Shown here piece by piece: positions 11,541-22,416 of a DNA stretch of 64,000 nt; within the stretch, counting starts at the first letter, position 1, and every line of letters begins with the position of its first letter. This DNA is from Caecitellus pseudoparvulus (lineage: Eukaryota > Bigyra: Bicosoecida). The DNA lies in the NCBI GenBank assembly GCA_965644315.1, contig CBFFRQ010000018.1, positions 1,054,001-1,118,000 on the forward strand. The letters are read 5' to 3'. Made by a program: the position numbers and the translations under genes. Below the pieces are notes generated by a model. It was not told the DNA's origin, did no database searches, and saw only the letters and a list, made by a program, of their open reading frames with translations.

Positions 11541-11987
11541 GCTTGCTCAGTGCACGGACGTGCGGAAAATGCCCACCACGCCGAAAGCAGGGCGACCACG
11601 CCAAAGGCAGGTGAGCGACGAGTGCCTTTGAGCAATGGGGGTTGAAGGCGGGGGCCAGGAAGGCACTGTCACGGACACTGTGGCGCTTTGGGTGCCAGGG
11701 ACTACTGTGCTGAGGTCGCTCCCGCCCCAAGTACCCAAGACAGCTGCTCGCCACACACGTTGGTCTGGGTTGCATCAGGTGATGGGCCTGCCCCCCTTGG
11801 CGCTTCCCGCGCAGTTCCCTACAGAACGCAACATCCCCACGCAAGCAAAACCCAACGCCACAGCACCTGACGCCAACTAACGTTCGCACACCCTTGCTTG
11901 CTCTCCGGTTGGCTGTGAAAGCCCTAGCTTTCGACGGCCCAAGCGCCAGCGTGAGCAGGTCGCCGACGACAGCAATACAGCTCCACC
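11541..11987. promoter_or_regulatory. 447-bp shared intergenic region of the divergent paralogue pair
   Basis: The only sequence between the two start codons at 11540 (-) and 11988 (+), so it must hold both promoters. It contains an imperfect tandem repeat of about 20 bp at roughly 11576-11618 (CCACGCCGAAAGCAGG followed by CCACGCCAAAGGCAGG). No TATA box or other core element is obvious. The role is inferred from position only. Confidence 0.5.
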
Positions 11988-14900
11988 ATGGCTGGCTCCG
12001 CCGGATCCTCGGGCCTCAAGGCCTTTGACAGGGACAACCTCTTACTGGCCATCGAGTACAGTGAGTGGGCGCGTTGTCCACGACATGCTCGCCGCAAGGC
12101 GCCATGGAGACCCTTGAGCGTGTCGCAGGTATGGCGGAAATTGGGCACTTGGCTGTGCCTCTCGGCAAGTTGCAGCTTGGGGAGCGTTACGAAGAGCTGG
12201 CTGCCGCAGCGCGAGACTCCATGGCCGATTGCGAAGATTTGGCTGAGAGGGTGCATGCGACTCCTCCTTCCGAGCTACCACTCCCACTGCGCATGGTGCT
12301 GGGCAGCGGCTTCTTGAGCACTGGGGAGATGCTGCAAGTGGGCTCCCTCAGCCTTGCTGCGCGCCGCGAGGCCATTTGCAATGTCCAGTGCATATCCATG
12401 TCCATCGATGGGTCCCAGCTGAGCGGAGACTCGGGAGCCTCCGTGTACGACGCCCTGGCACCCATGGCCATGTGGGTGCTTGCCAATGGTCGCCTTCTGC
12501 GCCGGCTGCACACTTTCAAAACTGACGGCTGGGATGCACAAGGGTGCCAAGGATCCACGCTAGTGGCAGCTTTGGCTCTTTCAGAGGCCCCCCTGAGGGT
12601 TCTCACAGGCAGCCTCTTCGCCCCGCACACCTTCGAAAGGGACGAGGAGGAGTGGCAGGACCGCATCAGGGACACTGACGTGTCTCCCATCCGTCGCCTG
12701 TACTGCCAGCGGGGAGATTCACTCCCTGAATCACCTGATGTGCTGCCAGTGTACTCGCCCGCCTATGCGGCCGTGGGGCACTTGCAGCAGCTGCTGCAGG
12801 GGCTATTGTCGGCCAAGGCCAGCACCTTGTGCCGTGTGGGCCACAGTGCACTGGAAGACCAGACCTGGGCCTTGCATGATTCGTTCGCCTTCGAAGCAGA
12901 CTGCCAGTGCATCGAGAGGTATGAGGGGCGGCTTGTAGCGCCCCTCATGCTGTCTGGGGCTCGTCTGACGTGCCTGCACACTGAGCTGTGCTACTGCGCG
13001 GGAGCGCAGCAGAACGCCACTCTGGGGCTTTTTCGCGATGGTGCTGACTCCCTGCGCGAAGTCTTTGTCATAGTCAGCTCGGATGGGGACCTGGACGGCC
13101 CTTTCACTTTCCAGAACATGGACCGGGTTGCTCAGCACCTGGGTGGAGATGCCAACGGCATTCCAATGGCTGGCATGGGTGCACCGAGCGCGCAGAACCC
13201 GACAAGCTTTCCTCCTCTCATGTGCACTGCCCTGGAGACGCTGCGCGTGCAAGTGGAGATCTCAGACGAGCCAGTCCCAGACAAGTGGAACGTGCTGCAA
13301 GGCGTGCTCGGCGCCGTCGCAGCCACGCTCCGGAAGAATGCCGGCACGCTGCAGAACGTGTACCTTGATATGGTTGTGAGTGCAAACACTGAAGCGACAG
13401 AGGACTTGCTGCAAGCCTTGGAGGGCGTCGCACACCTGAAGCGGCTCTCCTTGCGCTTAAAGCTGCCTTGGATGAACCACGGCATGTTCGACGCGCTGGA
13501 GGAGGCTGATGAGGTGCCTGCAGAGTTGACTCATCTGGTCGCCCCCGAGCCGCAGACCAGGCACATGGTGGAGGCTCGCCTTGGCGATGGCATCCGTGGC
13601 GTGCTGGGCACTCATGCTGCCGAGTTGGAGGCGCTGTGCATGTACGTGTCCACCGCACAGGATGCACTTGCATTGCTGGAGGTCGCCCCAATGCTGACCA
13701 ACCTGAAGCACTTTGACGTTGAGACTGCGGGCCGTCTCAGATTTGACGCTGAAGCCATGGCTGAGGACCATGCTGATGCGGCGTATGAGTTCGGCATTGG
13801 GGGAGCCCTCCCAGAAGACTTGGTGGAGTCTCTGGACGCCGAGGTGGACGAAGAGCTCTTTGGCGGGGAAGGCTGGCCCCTCCCTGAGCCAGTGATGGAG
13901 GACGCCAGTGATGCGGGGCGAGCATGGCAGCAGTACGTGCACTCTGCAGTTGCAGTGCTGTGCCATGCTGTTCGCACACTGGGCAGCCCCTTGACAGACG
14001 TCGACCCGACCTGGTACTCTTCCAGTGACGCACTGGCCCCAAACCTGCTGACTCGACGCCTAGCAGCTCTCGCAGCACACTCCCAGAGCTTGAAGGCCTT
14101 GAACATTCCTTCACATTCCGCCACAGAAGGCTGGTGGAGCAGGCCCGTCGCTTGCCGTGCCTTGCAGACGCTGTTTTCAGCACCCGATAGTGCCTTGGCT
14201 TCCGTCACCTTGCCGATGCCCGGACGCTGCTCCCCCGAAGAGCAGGCAGCAGTGGATGCCGTGGCCAGCACCTTGCCGCCACTGCGGGATGTCAACTTTT
14301 CTGCGTCAGGAAGGCAAGGGGTGGCTGGCTGGGCAGGCGGCTTCAACCCGGAAGTGCACCGGTGCAACCTGGCCGCTTGCCTCGCAGCTCTGCAGTTCAA
14401 GCCAGGCGTTCCTTGTGAGTTGAAGGTTGGGTTCTCTATGCAGCCACAGGAGCTGAGGGCACTGGCGAGTGCCTTGGAGTCGCAGCCTGAAGGGGTCATG
14501 CTGCGCGAAGTGTCCTTGAACTTGGGTGCGAGCCACGATGGGCTGGAGCCTTCTCCAGCAGCGGCAGCCGCGCTGTGGGATGCACTCGCCACCGCGCCTT
14601 GCTGCAGGGACATTGAAAGCCTCACTCTTCGGCACGTTCCACCCGCCTTCTTTGCGTCTCCCAGCTTCCTGCCGGCACTCATGTCTCTGTACAAGTTGAA
14701 ATCTCTCGACGTCCGCGCAGGAGACATGGAGATGTGCTGCATTTCGCTGACTGACCTGCCCGGGGAGGAGGATGACGATGAGGAGCCCCTTCCAGGCGGG
14801 GAGATGGAAGACTGCAGCTTGCAGGCCATGCATGCCATGCTCTCCCGCACCGACCTGCCCGACGACTGGGTTCGGAACGACACCGCCATTTACGGCTACT

Positions 14901-15817
14901 TCATGAGCAAGGCAGAACTTGGCAAGGGTGCGTTGACAAAGCCTGAGCAAGTTGGGCAGTTGAACCAGCAGCTGGGACGGGTGCTGTTGGACACTGTGGC
15001 TGCACACCCCCTGACCCCTTCGACCCCCGAGCTCGTGAGGCAGACTGTGCAGTACGTGAAAGGCGGCGAGCGCCTCGCCTCTAATAGCAAGCGCCTGCAT
15101 GACATTGTGGTCAGCATCGTCGAGTGTCAAAGTGGCTCCGCCACTCGGGCACTGCTCCAAGCAGCAGGTCAAGGGCACTGGAAGCACCTTGGGAAAGTTC
15201 GCCTGTCCTTGGCAGTGGCGACTGCAGGCGACCTGCTCTCCTTCTCAAACATCGTCTCAGCAGATGCGCCCACCTTGTGCACGGCCTCTATCTCTGCCAT
15301 GGCTTTTGACGTTGACTTGCCTGAGCAGCTGCAGAAGTACGGCCAAACCTGTGCGTTGGCAGAGCTGCAAGGCGCCGCGGAGGACCCTGGCGCGTTGGGC
15401 CACACCGTTCCTGCTGAGAAGGCTGCCGAGTTGCTGGACCTTCCCGTGGCCGTGGTGCAGGCGTATCGCCGCCTGGCATTGGTCACGAGCTTGCAGCGTG
15501 TGTGCTTCGAGGCAGCAGGAGGCGGGCAGGCTTTCGACCCCGCCAGGGCGAGGAAAAGCCCCTCTGTCTTCCAACAGATTCAGGAGGACTGCGGCATCGA
15601 CATCGATCTCCTGCCATTCTCTTACCGTTCTTCGACCATCACCGTTTCGGAGCCTATCGTCTTGCCTGACAGAGTCAAGTCGGGTGCAGTGGTCCTGCCA
15701 GACTACCTCAGCCCGGAGCAGCCATGGACCACAGGGGTGGCATCCGGCAGCAGCTCGGACGAGGAAAGCGAGTCAGGTTCTGATGGCAGCGACCTGGGCA
15801 GCATTGGGTCAATATAG
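11988..15817 (+). CDS. large irregular-LRR-like protein, paralogue B of a divergent pair
   Basis: Exons are 11988..12060 and 12129..15817, giving 1,253 aa. Intron 1 is 68 nt, phase 1, with donor GTGAGT and acceptor CGCAG. A second in-frame acceptor at 12098 would give a 38-nt intron and is less likely. The joined N-terminus MAGSAGSSGLKAFDRDNLLLAIEYS aligns with that of paralogue A. Matching blocks are LPLRMVLGSGFLS, DALAPMAMWVLAN, SFPPLMCTALETL, LKRLSLRLKLPW and AAALWDALATAPC. Leucine-rich segments such as IESLTLRHV and LKSLDVRA are spread along the length. The C-terminus is Ser/Asp/Gly-rich and acidic. The proteins appear clearly homologous but well diverged, so the duplication is not recent. 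Function is unknown. Confidence 0.85.
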
Positions 15818-16046
15818 GCGATCTCCATTCCTGAGTTTCTTTCCGTGAACGTGACGCTTTCGACACGATGCCGGGACGCGACAGCAATGCACACGTAGCC
15901 GCCAAGAGCAATCCCCCCCGCGCGACACAAACTACTGCATGCGTCCTCTGGCGAGTACGCACCGCATCTTTGTGTGACACAGTTTTTGCAGCGCAGGTCC
16001 TGCTGCCGTCCCGACCAAGTGGAGTGCGCCCTCCTGTCCCTCCATC

Positions 16047-18514
16047 ATGGCAGCCGCCGTGGCCATGCCAGGCCGCACCACAGGGCACATGGTGTACCCA
16101 GGAGTGCCATCACAGACGCCCACAGCTGAAGTTGTGGAAGACAGGAGGAAAGCATCAGATGGATCGACAGTTGTGCGCAGGTATAGCAAGGGGCGCCTGC
16201 TGGGGAAGGTGAGCAGCTTGTGGCGCGATGCCTGCTGCCGTTAGCACTGAGCAGGCACCGGTCTCCGCTTCGCCCACAGGGAGGCTTCGCCAAGTGCTAC
16301 AAGTTCATCAGCCTGGCAACAGGCGTGGAGTGTGCTGGGAAAGTGGTTGCAAAGACGTCCCTTCAGAAATCCCGCACGAAGCAGAAGGTGAGCCTCAACG
16401 CCTGGCGGCGGTGCGAAGTGCGGCATTTCATCACCCGCGCGGCTGCCTCCCGATCAGTTGCTGGCTGAAATCCGCATCCACCGCGCGCTGAGCCACAAGA
16501 ACATCGTCAGATTTGATTCCTACTTTGAGGATCGATCCAATGTGTACATCATGTTGGAGATCTGCAGCAATCAGGTGCGCTCGCCCTCTCGCGTCCAAGC
16601 TGGCGTTTCGTGTGTCACAGGTGTCACAACATTGCCCCGCAGACCCTCATGGAGCTGGTGCGGCGCAGAAAGCGCCTGACTGAGCCCGAGGCCCGTTTTT
16701 ACTCCCTTCAGCTCCTGGATGCCATGCGTTACATGCACGGGAACCGGGTCATCCACCGTGACCTGAAGCTTGGGAACCTCTTCCTGAACTCAACGCTGGA
16801 CCTCAAGGTGGGCGACTTAGGCCTGGCAACCTTGCTGAGCCATGATGAAGAGCGCAAGCGCACCATCTGCGGTACGCCCAACTACATCGCCCCTGAAATC
16901 CTCATGAACTCCCCCGACGGGCACAGCTACGAAGTTGACACTTGGAGCTTCGGGGTCATTCTGTACACCATGGTAGTGGGGAAGCCCCCCTTCGAGACCT
17001 CGGACGTGAAGAGCACGTACCGCCGCATCAAGCACAACACGTACTCCTTCCCCTCCTCTGTGCCCATCAGCGAGTCTGCCAAAGACCTCATCACGCGCCT
17101 GCTGGCGCACCAGCCAGTGCACCGGCCCAACCTGCAGGCGACGTTGAGGCATGCCTGGTTCACGGAGCCTGGCGCCGTGGTGCCGCGCAGGATGCCTGCC
17201 ACCTGTCTGTCGTCTCGCCCTCACTTCTCCGCCTCTGACCTCATGCCTGCTGCCGATGCAGTGGCTGCCATCTTGGCGGCGCCCGTTGGAGGCCTCGTTT
17301 CGCGCGCATCCACGCGCAGATCCGCGCCTGTCGACGCTGCCGACCCAGAAAACGCGCACATCGTGCCAGCGGCCAAGGGCGGTGACCGCACTGCAGGTCT
17401 CAGTTCCCAAACTACCCGTGCTCCTCTGCGCTCCGTGGACATGAACGCGCACGGCGGCGTGGCCGGGCACTCCCGCCAGCAGCCTCTGGCTGCTTCAAAG
17501 CCGGCACGCACCACCTCCGCTCATCCAGGCATTCAAGTGTACACGGGGCCTGAGAATGTGGCGCTGCCTGCTGCCCCCCCTGCCGCACCGGCGCCGACTG
17601 CCGCGGGGCTGGCACGGCTGTCTGCCCCTCCCCCACGCGCAGCCACGCCGCCTCGCGCCAGCCACACGCCGGCTTCGGGCACAGCCAGCAGCGCAAGTGG
17701 CGCTGGCGCTGGTGTGGGTGCGCGTGTGCCAGATGTTGAGACACTGCGCAAGATGCACAGCACATTGAGCAAGTCCGGGGCGGGGCGGGCAGGTGGCCGC
17801 AATCTTGCTGGTGACCTTGCTGCGGCAGGGGCTTCCCATGCCACCCTGCACACGGTGGGTAGCAACCCAGCTGTGCCAAGTGGTGTGCCGCCCACGTGGG
17901 TATCTGTGTGGGTGGACTACACCTCCAAGTACGGCGTGGGCTACCTCCTGTGCAACGGCTGTGTGGGGGTGTACTTCAACGACAGCACAAAGATCGTGCT
18001 TGCTTCAGATGGGCAGCACTTTGAGTACATTGAGCGGTCTGGCACCACCACTGACCCGAGCTCGGGGGCCAAGCGAAGGCTTGAGGCCCCGCGACAGGCA
18101 TACACGTTGGACAACTACGCTCCCGCGCTGAAGAAGAAGGTGACCCTGCTGAAGCACTTCAAGAGCCACCTGCTGGAAGAGCAAGAAAAGAAGTCCCACG
18201 TGGCCGAGGAGGAGCGGGCGTCCCTTGCGGCAGGCTCCAGCAGGGAGGACATGCCCTACTTGAAGAAGTGGATCCGCACTCGCCACGCGCTCATTTTCAG
18301 GCTGTCCAACAAGACAGTCCAGGTTGCTTTCATGGACGGCACATCCATCACACTGTCCTCTGAGCTACCGCGCATCACGTACGTAGGGAAGGAGGGGGAA
18401 CGGTCCTACCACGCGCTGGCTGACCTGTCTGCCGCTGACCGGCCGGACATCGCCAAGAGACTGAAGTACACTAAGGACATCCTGCATCAGCTGATCACTG
18501 GCTCTCGCAAGTGA
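16047..18514 (+). CDS. PLK1: polo-like kinase (PLK1 type) with two polo boxes
   Basis: Exons are 16047..16208, 16280..16387, 16458..16574 and 16643..18514, giving 752 aa with introns of 68-71 nt. The kinase domain has LLGKGGFAKCY (Gly loop), VVAK (Lys about 79), HRDLKLGN (about 167), GDLGLAT in place of GDFGLAT (about 187), and the T-loop KRTICGTPNYIAPE with Thr203 at the PLK1 Thr210 position. A ~250-residue Ala/Pro-rich linker follows. Polo box 1 (about 546-600) contains WVDYTSKYGVGYLL and FNDSTKI. Polo box 2 (about 670-720) starts WIRTRHALIFRLSNKTVQV. In the family it drives mitotic entry, centrosome and cytokinesis events. The His/Lys pair that grips phosphopeptides in PLK1 polo box 2 is not seen (see findings). 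Confidence 0.93.
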
Positions 18515-18557
18515 ATTGTGGGGTCTAGGCTGCAGAAATGCACACATAGCTAGTCCA

Positions 18558-20945
18558 TCAAGGCGCTGCAGTACTCGTCACGTACGTGCGCAGACACAGC
18601 GGCCAGGCACTCTCCCGGCAAAGGGACGCGAGCAACTTGACCAGTCCTCGGTTGAGTGGGACTTCTGTTGGGAGGGGCAGCCGGCGACCGTTACCGGAAA
18701 CCACGCCAGCAGCGGCCAGGACTGAGCGGGTGACTGCGGCCCAGTCCACGCCTTCGAAGCCCTCCACCAGCATGGGGGCACCCGTCCGGGTGTGCAGGAT
18801 GCCGCCGTTGTACTGCACCGCAGCATTGGCAGCCTCGCGACCCCATGGTACGAGCTGCTGGCACAGCTGCCGCATGGCTTCCCCTGCCCTCGCTGCCCCT
18901 CGCAAGTTGTCTTCCTGCGCAGCTTCGGCCTCTTGTATAGCTCCTGGGCGGCCATTCTTCACTGCATCGTGCCAGCGCTTGGTGGACTGGACGTCATCCA
19001 GCACATATGTGCCTGGAATACTGGACACTAGCACACTTTCCACCCAGTCAATGACTGGCCGCAAGGCGTTAGGGGGCGCCACAGCCCCTTCAGGCAGTCG
19101 AACGCAAGCCAGCTTGGGCCATGCTTCCGACAACTTTGCATCAGCCACATCCTGGCGGTACCAGGCCTCCGCTCGACCCACCATGCACTGCGTGTATCTG
19201 CACGAAAAGACACTGTCAAGCGTGGGAGGTGGCGCTTGCATGGCTGCCGCCAGGGCTGGTGGGGGAGGCGCCCCGACTCCCGGGTGCCACGGTAGCGCCT
19301 GCCCAGCGTGCAGAAAGCTCGGTGCCAAGCATTCAGACGCAGCTAGAGTTGAGTTACCACTGTACCTGGGCAGCTTGCCGAGCAGAGATGGCAGGCGGCG
19401 CGTTTCCAGGGGCAGAGCCAAGTCTTCCGCCGCCGCCTGACGACAGGCGTCCGCATCAGCAGCTGACAGCACGTCCAGCCACACTGGCATGGCTTGCGCG
19501 CCGTACGTATCTTTCGTATTCCAGATAAACCTCTGCAGTCGAAACCCCCAGAACTCGTCTGGAACTGCGCCGAGATTGTTCACTTCGGCCACGAGCGGGA
19601 CGCTGGCCGGCGCTCCAGCAGGATCCTGCAGCTGTGCGCCAATGTGCAGAGCTCGCTGCAAGGCAGCTATCCCGGACAAGCTACCCTCGCTGCTCAACCA
19701 CACCTCTGGCATGTACAGGCGCGGGTACAGCCGGCGCACCCAGCGAGCCCGCACGTCCACATCCAGTGCCCAGGACAGCAGCATGTCCAGTGAGTCCCCG
19801 CCCTGCACGCTGGAGGTGATGGACAGTGTCCGCCAAGAGGCAGGGAAGGGTCCTCCCTCCCATTTCGTCGGCAGTGGCTGCATCCCCAGGTTTCTGTGGG
19901 CTGTGAGACTTCGCAGGGCTTCCGCGGCGTTCTGCCGCAGGCGCACCAGGGACACGGAGAAGTAGTCCTGGTGAGAGGAGGGGCCGAGGAGGTAGGGCAG
20001 CACTACATCGCTCCACACTGATAGGAAATCGGGCGTCGTGTCGCAGTAGGCGTCACCTGTGCGGCTGCTGCCGCGTTCCAGGACTGCCTTGTTCCATGTG
20101 GACTTGCCCGGGTGTTCGTGCCCAGCGAAGACGAACTCCTCAGGGACGGTGGGCGGCGGTCCCACCGACCTGTTGACGCCCGGCACGGGCGCTGCAGGCG
20201 TGGCAGTCAGTGGAACCCAATGTGTTGCAGATGCTGCCTCCCCAGACAGCGTGCCCACCTGCCGCCAGCCAGCCTGAGCAGCTGTGTGCACGCTGAACAG
20301 TGGCACGCCTGCCTCTGAGCCCTCCCTGGGGGTGTCAGATGTGTTCACGAACGGCCGCCGTTGAAGTTCAGAGAGGATGCTGAGCAGCTTGCGACTGCGC
20401 GTGGCAGCTGTGGGCCCAAGGCCCCACGCAGCGGCACTGCTCCCTGCCTCGGCCACCGTGGGGGTCCTGTCAAAGAAGCAACTCACGCCCTGCAGCGCAT
20501 CCAGTGCGCCCGCAAGTACAGCGGACCCCGTCCACGTTGTCGCGGCAGAAAAAATTAGCCGCCTTGAGGGTAGGGCGCCTGCCGCGGTCGACTTGCTGCT
20601 TTGCTGGGCGACGCTGGCCAGTCGCTGCATCCATGGCAAAGGAGTTGGCAGGCCATCAGACTCGCTCGCGGGAGATGGGGGCTGTGTGGTGGGCACCAGT
20701 GGTGACGGGGATGGTGAGATGGGACCTGCGGCGCTATTCGCCGCGGGTGTGGTGAGGGGAACGCGCGTGCGCTGTCCCTGCTCAGGCTGCGATCGGATGC
20801 TGAGACCAGCACTCCCTGCAGAGGATCGTACTCCCGGGACGCTCGGTGAACAAGAGCTCCACCACAGCAAGGATGCGGCTACAAATCCTAGCAAGAATAC
20901 AAGCATGGCCTTGCGGGTGCTTAAGGTGACCTGCAACTGTGCCAT
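18558..20945 (-). CDS. type II membrane protein with sulfotransferase-like N-terminal loop
   Basis: A single exon encodes 795 aa from the ATG at 20945. A short basic N-terminus precedes one hydrophobic anchor (about residues 14-31, MLVFLLGFVAASLLWW), then a Ser/Pro/Thr-rich stem. This is the layout of Golgi-resident transferases. Near residue 130, LIFSAATTWTGSAVLAGAL...GVSCFFDRTP resembles the 5'-phosphosulfate-binding loop region of carbohydrate sulfotransferases. Near residue 330, DYFSVSLVRLRQNAAEALRSL resembles their 3'-phosphate-binding Ser/Arg helix. Several NxS/T sites are present. The match is by pattern only, so a lumenal glycan-modifying enzyme is the best guess and not a firm call. 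It is tail-to-tail with PLK (43 bp). Confidence 0.6.
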   Translation of the reverse strand: MAQLQVTLSTRKAMLVFLLGFVAASLLWWSSCSPSVPGVRSSAGSAGLSIRSQPEQGQRTRVPLTTPAANSAAGPISPSPSPLVPTTQPPSPASESDGLPTPLPWMQRLASVAQQSSKSTAAGALPSRRLIFSAATTWTGSAVLAGALDALQGVSCFFDRTPTVAEAGSSAAAWGLGPTAATRSRKLLSILSELQRRPFVNTSDTPREGSEAGVPLFSVHTAAQAGWRQVGTLSGEAASATHWVPLTATPAAPVPGVNRSVGPPPTVPEEFVFAGHEHPGKSTWNKAVLERGSSRTGDAYCDTTPDFLSVWSDVVLPYLLGPSSHQDYFSVSLVRLRQNAAEALRSLTAHRNLGMQPLPTKWEGGPFPASWRTLSITSSVQGGDSLDMLLSWALDVDVRARWVRRLYPRLYMPEVWLSSEGSLSGIAALQRALHIGAQLQDPAGAPASVPLVAEVNNLGAVPDEFWGFRLQRFIWNTKDTYGAQAMPVWLDVLSAADADACRQAAAEDLALPLETRRLPSLLGKLPRYSGNSTLAASECLAPSFLHAGQALPWHPGVGAPPPPALAAAMQAPPPTLDSVFSCRYTQCMVGRAEAWYRQDVADAKLSEAWPKLACVRLPEGAVAPPNALRPVIDWVESVLVSSIPGTYVLDDVQSTKRWHDAVKNGRPGAIQEAEAAQEDNLRGAARAGEAMRQLCQQLVPWGREAANAAVQYNGGILHTRTGAPMLVEGFEGVDWAAVTRSVLAAAGVVSGNGRRLPLPTEVPLNRGLVKLLASLCRESAWPLCLRTYVTSTAAP

Positions 20946-21260
20946 TCGGCCTTCGGAAGAGTTTCACGGGAGTTTCAACGGGCGGTAAACGAGACAGACG
21001 ACATGGCCACAGCATCAGACTTGAACTTGAGCACCTCTCCGTAGTCCCCATTCTAACAGAGCTTGGCTGAGGGGGGTGGGCTGCAGTGCATTTGCATGTG
21101 TCCGCCTGAGTCCTCTGCTCACAAGTCCAAAAAGACAAGATGTGCGGGCAGCTGGCTGCTGGCTTTGCTGCGTCGGCTCCCGCACCCAGCAGGGCGGTGG
21201 CATCAACAAAGCAGTACTGCCCGTACAGTTGGGAGTGCCCTTGCGCCCAGCTGCTAGCTC
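20946..21260. other. intergenic, nothing recognised
   Basis: 315 bp between two minus-strand genes: upstream of the membrane protein starting at 20945 and downstream of mL53. I see no supported gene, repeat or RNA here. It presumably carries the promoter of the first gene and the 3' UTR of the second. Confidence 0.4.
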
Positions 21261-21930
21261 TCACCGCTCTGCGTCAGGCACATTGTGCACCTCACGGAAC
21301 TCCCCAGCCACCTCATCCGCACGTCGAATAGCCGCAGCAGACTCGTGCAGCACCTCCGTGATGTCAAACATATCCATGTGCTTTGCGTCGAACTCGGCCT
21401 TGTTGCCGTCCACTGTGCGGGGAGCAAGGAGCGCAGGACCGTGCGCTTTGCAACGAAACCAATCGCGCAACCAGTGAGCGATCACGTGTTGTAGCAAGCC
21501 GGCGCAGTGAAAACTGGCACCACAGTAACTCCACAAACTCACCAAACTCTGCCTTGATCACGGGGTCGGCCTCGGACAGCGTCATCGTCACAGCACACTT
21601 GGGATAAAAGCCACGCATCTGTGAGGTACGGAAGACGAGCACCATGCGAACTGCACTGATGCAAAACCTTGAGCAGGGGGCACTTTGGTGGTGTTGCTGT
21701 GCGCACCTTCTTGCTGTTAGCCTGCCGGAACAGCTCCCTGCGGCAAGCGGGCGGTGCAGCTGTGGGAGTGCGGAAATCGCAGGGGGGCTCAGCACCAGAA
21801 CGCACTTGCAGCCGCTCGTGCCAGCAGCACTTGGATCCAAACAAATGTCCAATTTGCTCAGGTAGGGCACAACAGACGGCCAGTTGAAGCGGCTCGCCAG
21901 CCGGATGCGAGGGGCCAAAGGGCTTGGCAT
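21261..21930 (-). CDS. MRPL53: mitochondrial large ribosomal subunit protein mL53
   Basis: Four exons, 21930..21806, 21737..21707, 21618..21543 and 21412..21261, encode 127 aa. Introns are 68, 88 and 130 nt and exon 2 is only 31 nt. All junctions keep frame and use GT/AG. The protein reads a short basic N-terminus, KLDICLDPSAAGTSGCKELFRQ, then MRGFYPKCAVTMTLSEADPVIKAEF, VDGNKAEFDAKHMDMFDITEVLHE and a charged end. The pattern of an N-terminal strand, CKELF helix, central strands, then a DG..EFD turn and a final helix resembles MRPL53 and yeast Mrpl44, which share a thioredoxin-like fold. Size matches the family (about 110-130 aa). I judged this from memory of the family. Confidence 0.62.
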
Positions 21931-22416
21931 GGCGCTCAAGTTCAGAGTATGACTGGCTTCAGGGGTCTAGGCACAGGTGCATGCCCGTCAAACACGCACT
22001 CGAGGAGATGATCGTGCAGGAGGAGGGAATGGAAAGTGTTGACAGAGTTGGTATCCGTTTTGGGGGCGGGCGCGATTGCCATTCCGCACGGAGCGCTCAA
22101 GTTGTTGCGAAAGGACGCGTCAGGTCTGCTTGAAGCGAAGGCGGGCTCTCGATCGTGCCCGTGTCCCCTTCATGGGGGCCAGTCTTGTGGTTTCACACCA
22201 AATCGGCACACAGCTCAAACACCAGAGCACACCACATCGTACCCCCTCTCTCCTCAATGCTTGCATTGGGCTTGCAGCACCAGCCTGCTTTCTTTCCTGT
22301 GCATTGGGTTGCCGCCTTTCCAGCGACGCACGCCAGTAGAGTCTTCAGCAGCTCGATCCGTTGCGTCCCTGAACGCGCCGAGTCGTCAGCAAGAGAACCC
22401 ATAGTAACCCGTAGCC
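21931..22416. promoter_or_regulatory. 486-bp divergent intergenic region, mL53 / PSMA1
   Basis: The sequence between the start codons at 21930 (-) and 22417 (+), presumably containing both promoters and 5' UTRs. No convincing gene or named element was seen. Confidence 0.4.

Noticed and set aside
12061-12098. 38-nt intron alternative in paralogue B using acceptor GCAAG
   Set aside because: In frame, but too short for this genome and a weaker acceptor than CGCAG at 12128. The longer 68-nt intron also gives the better match to paralogue A.
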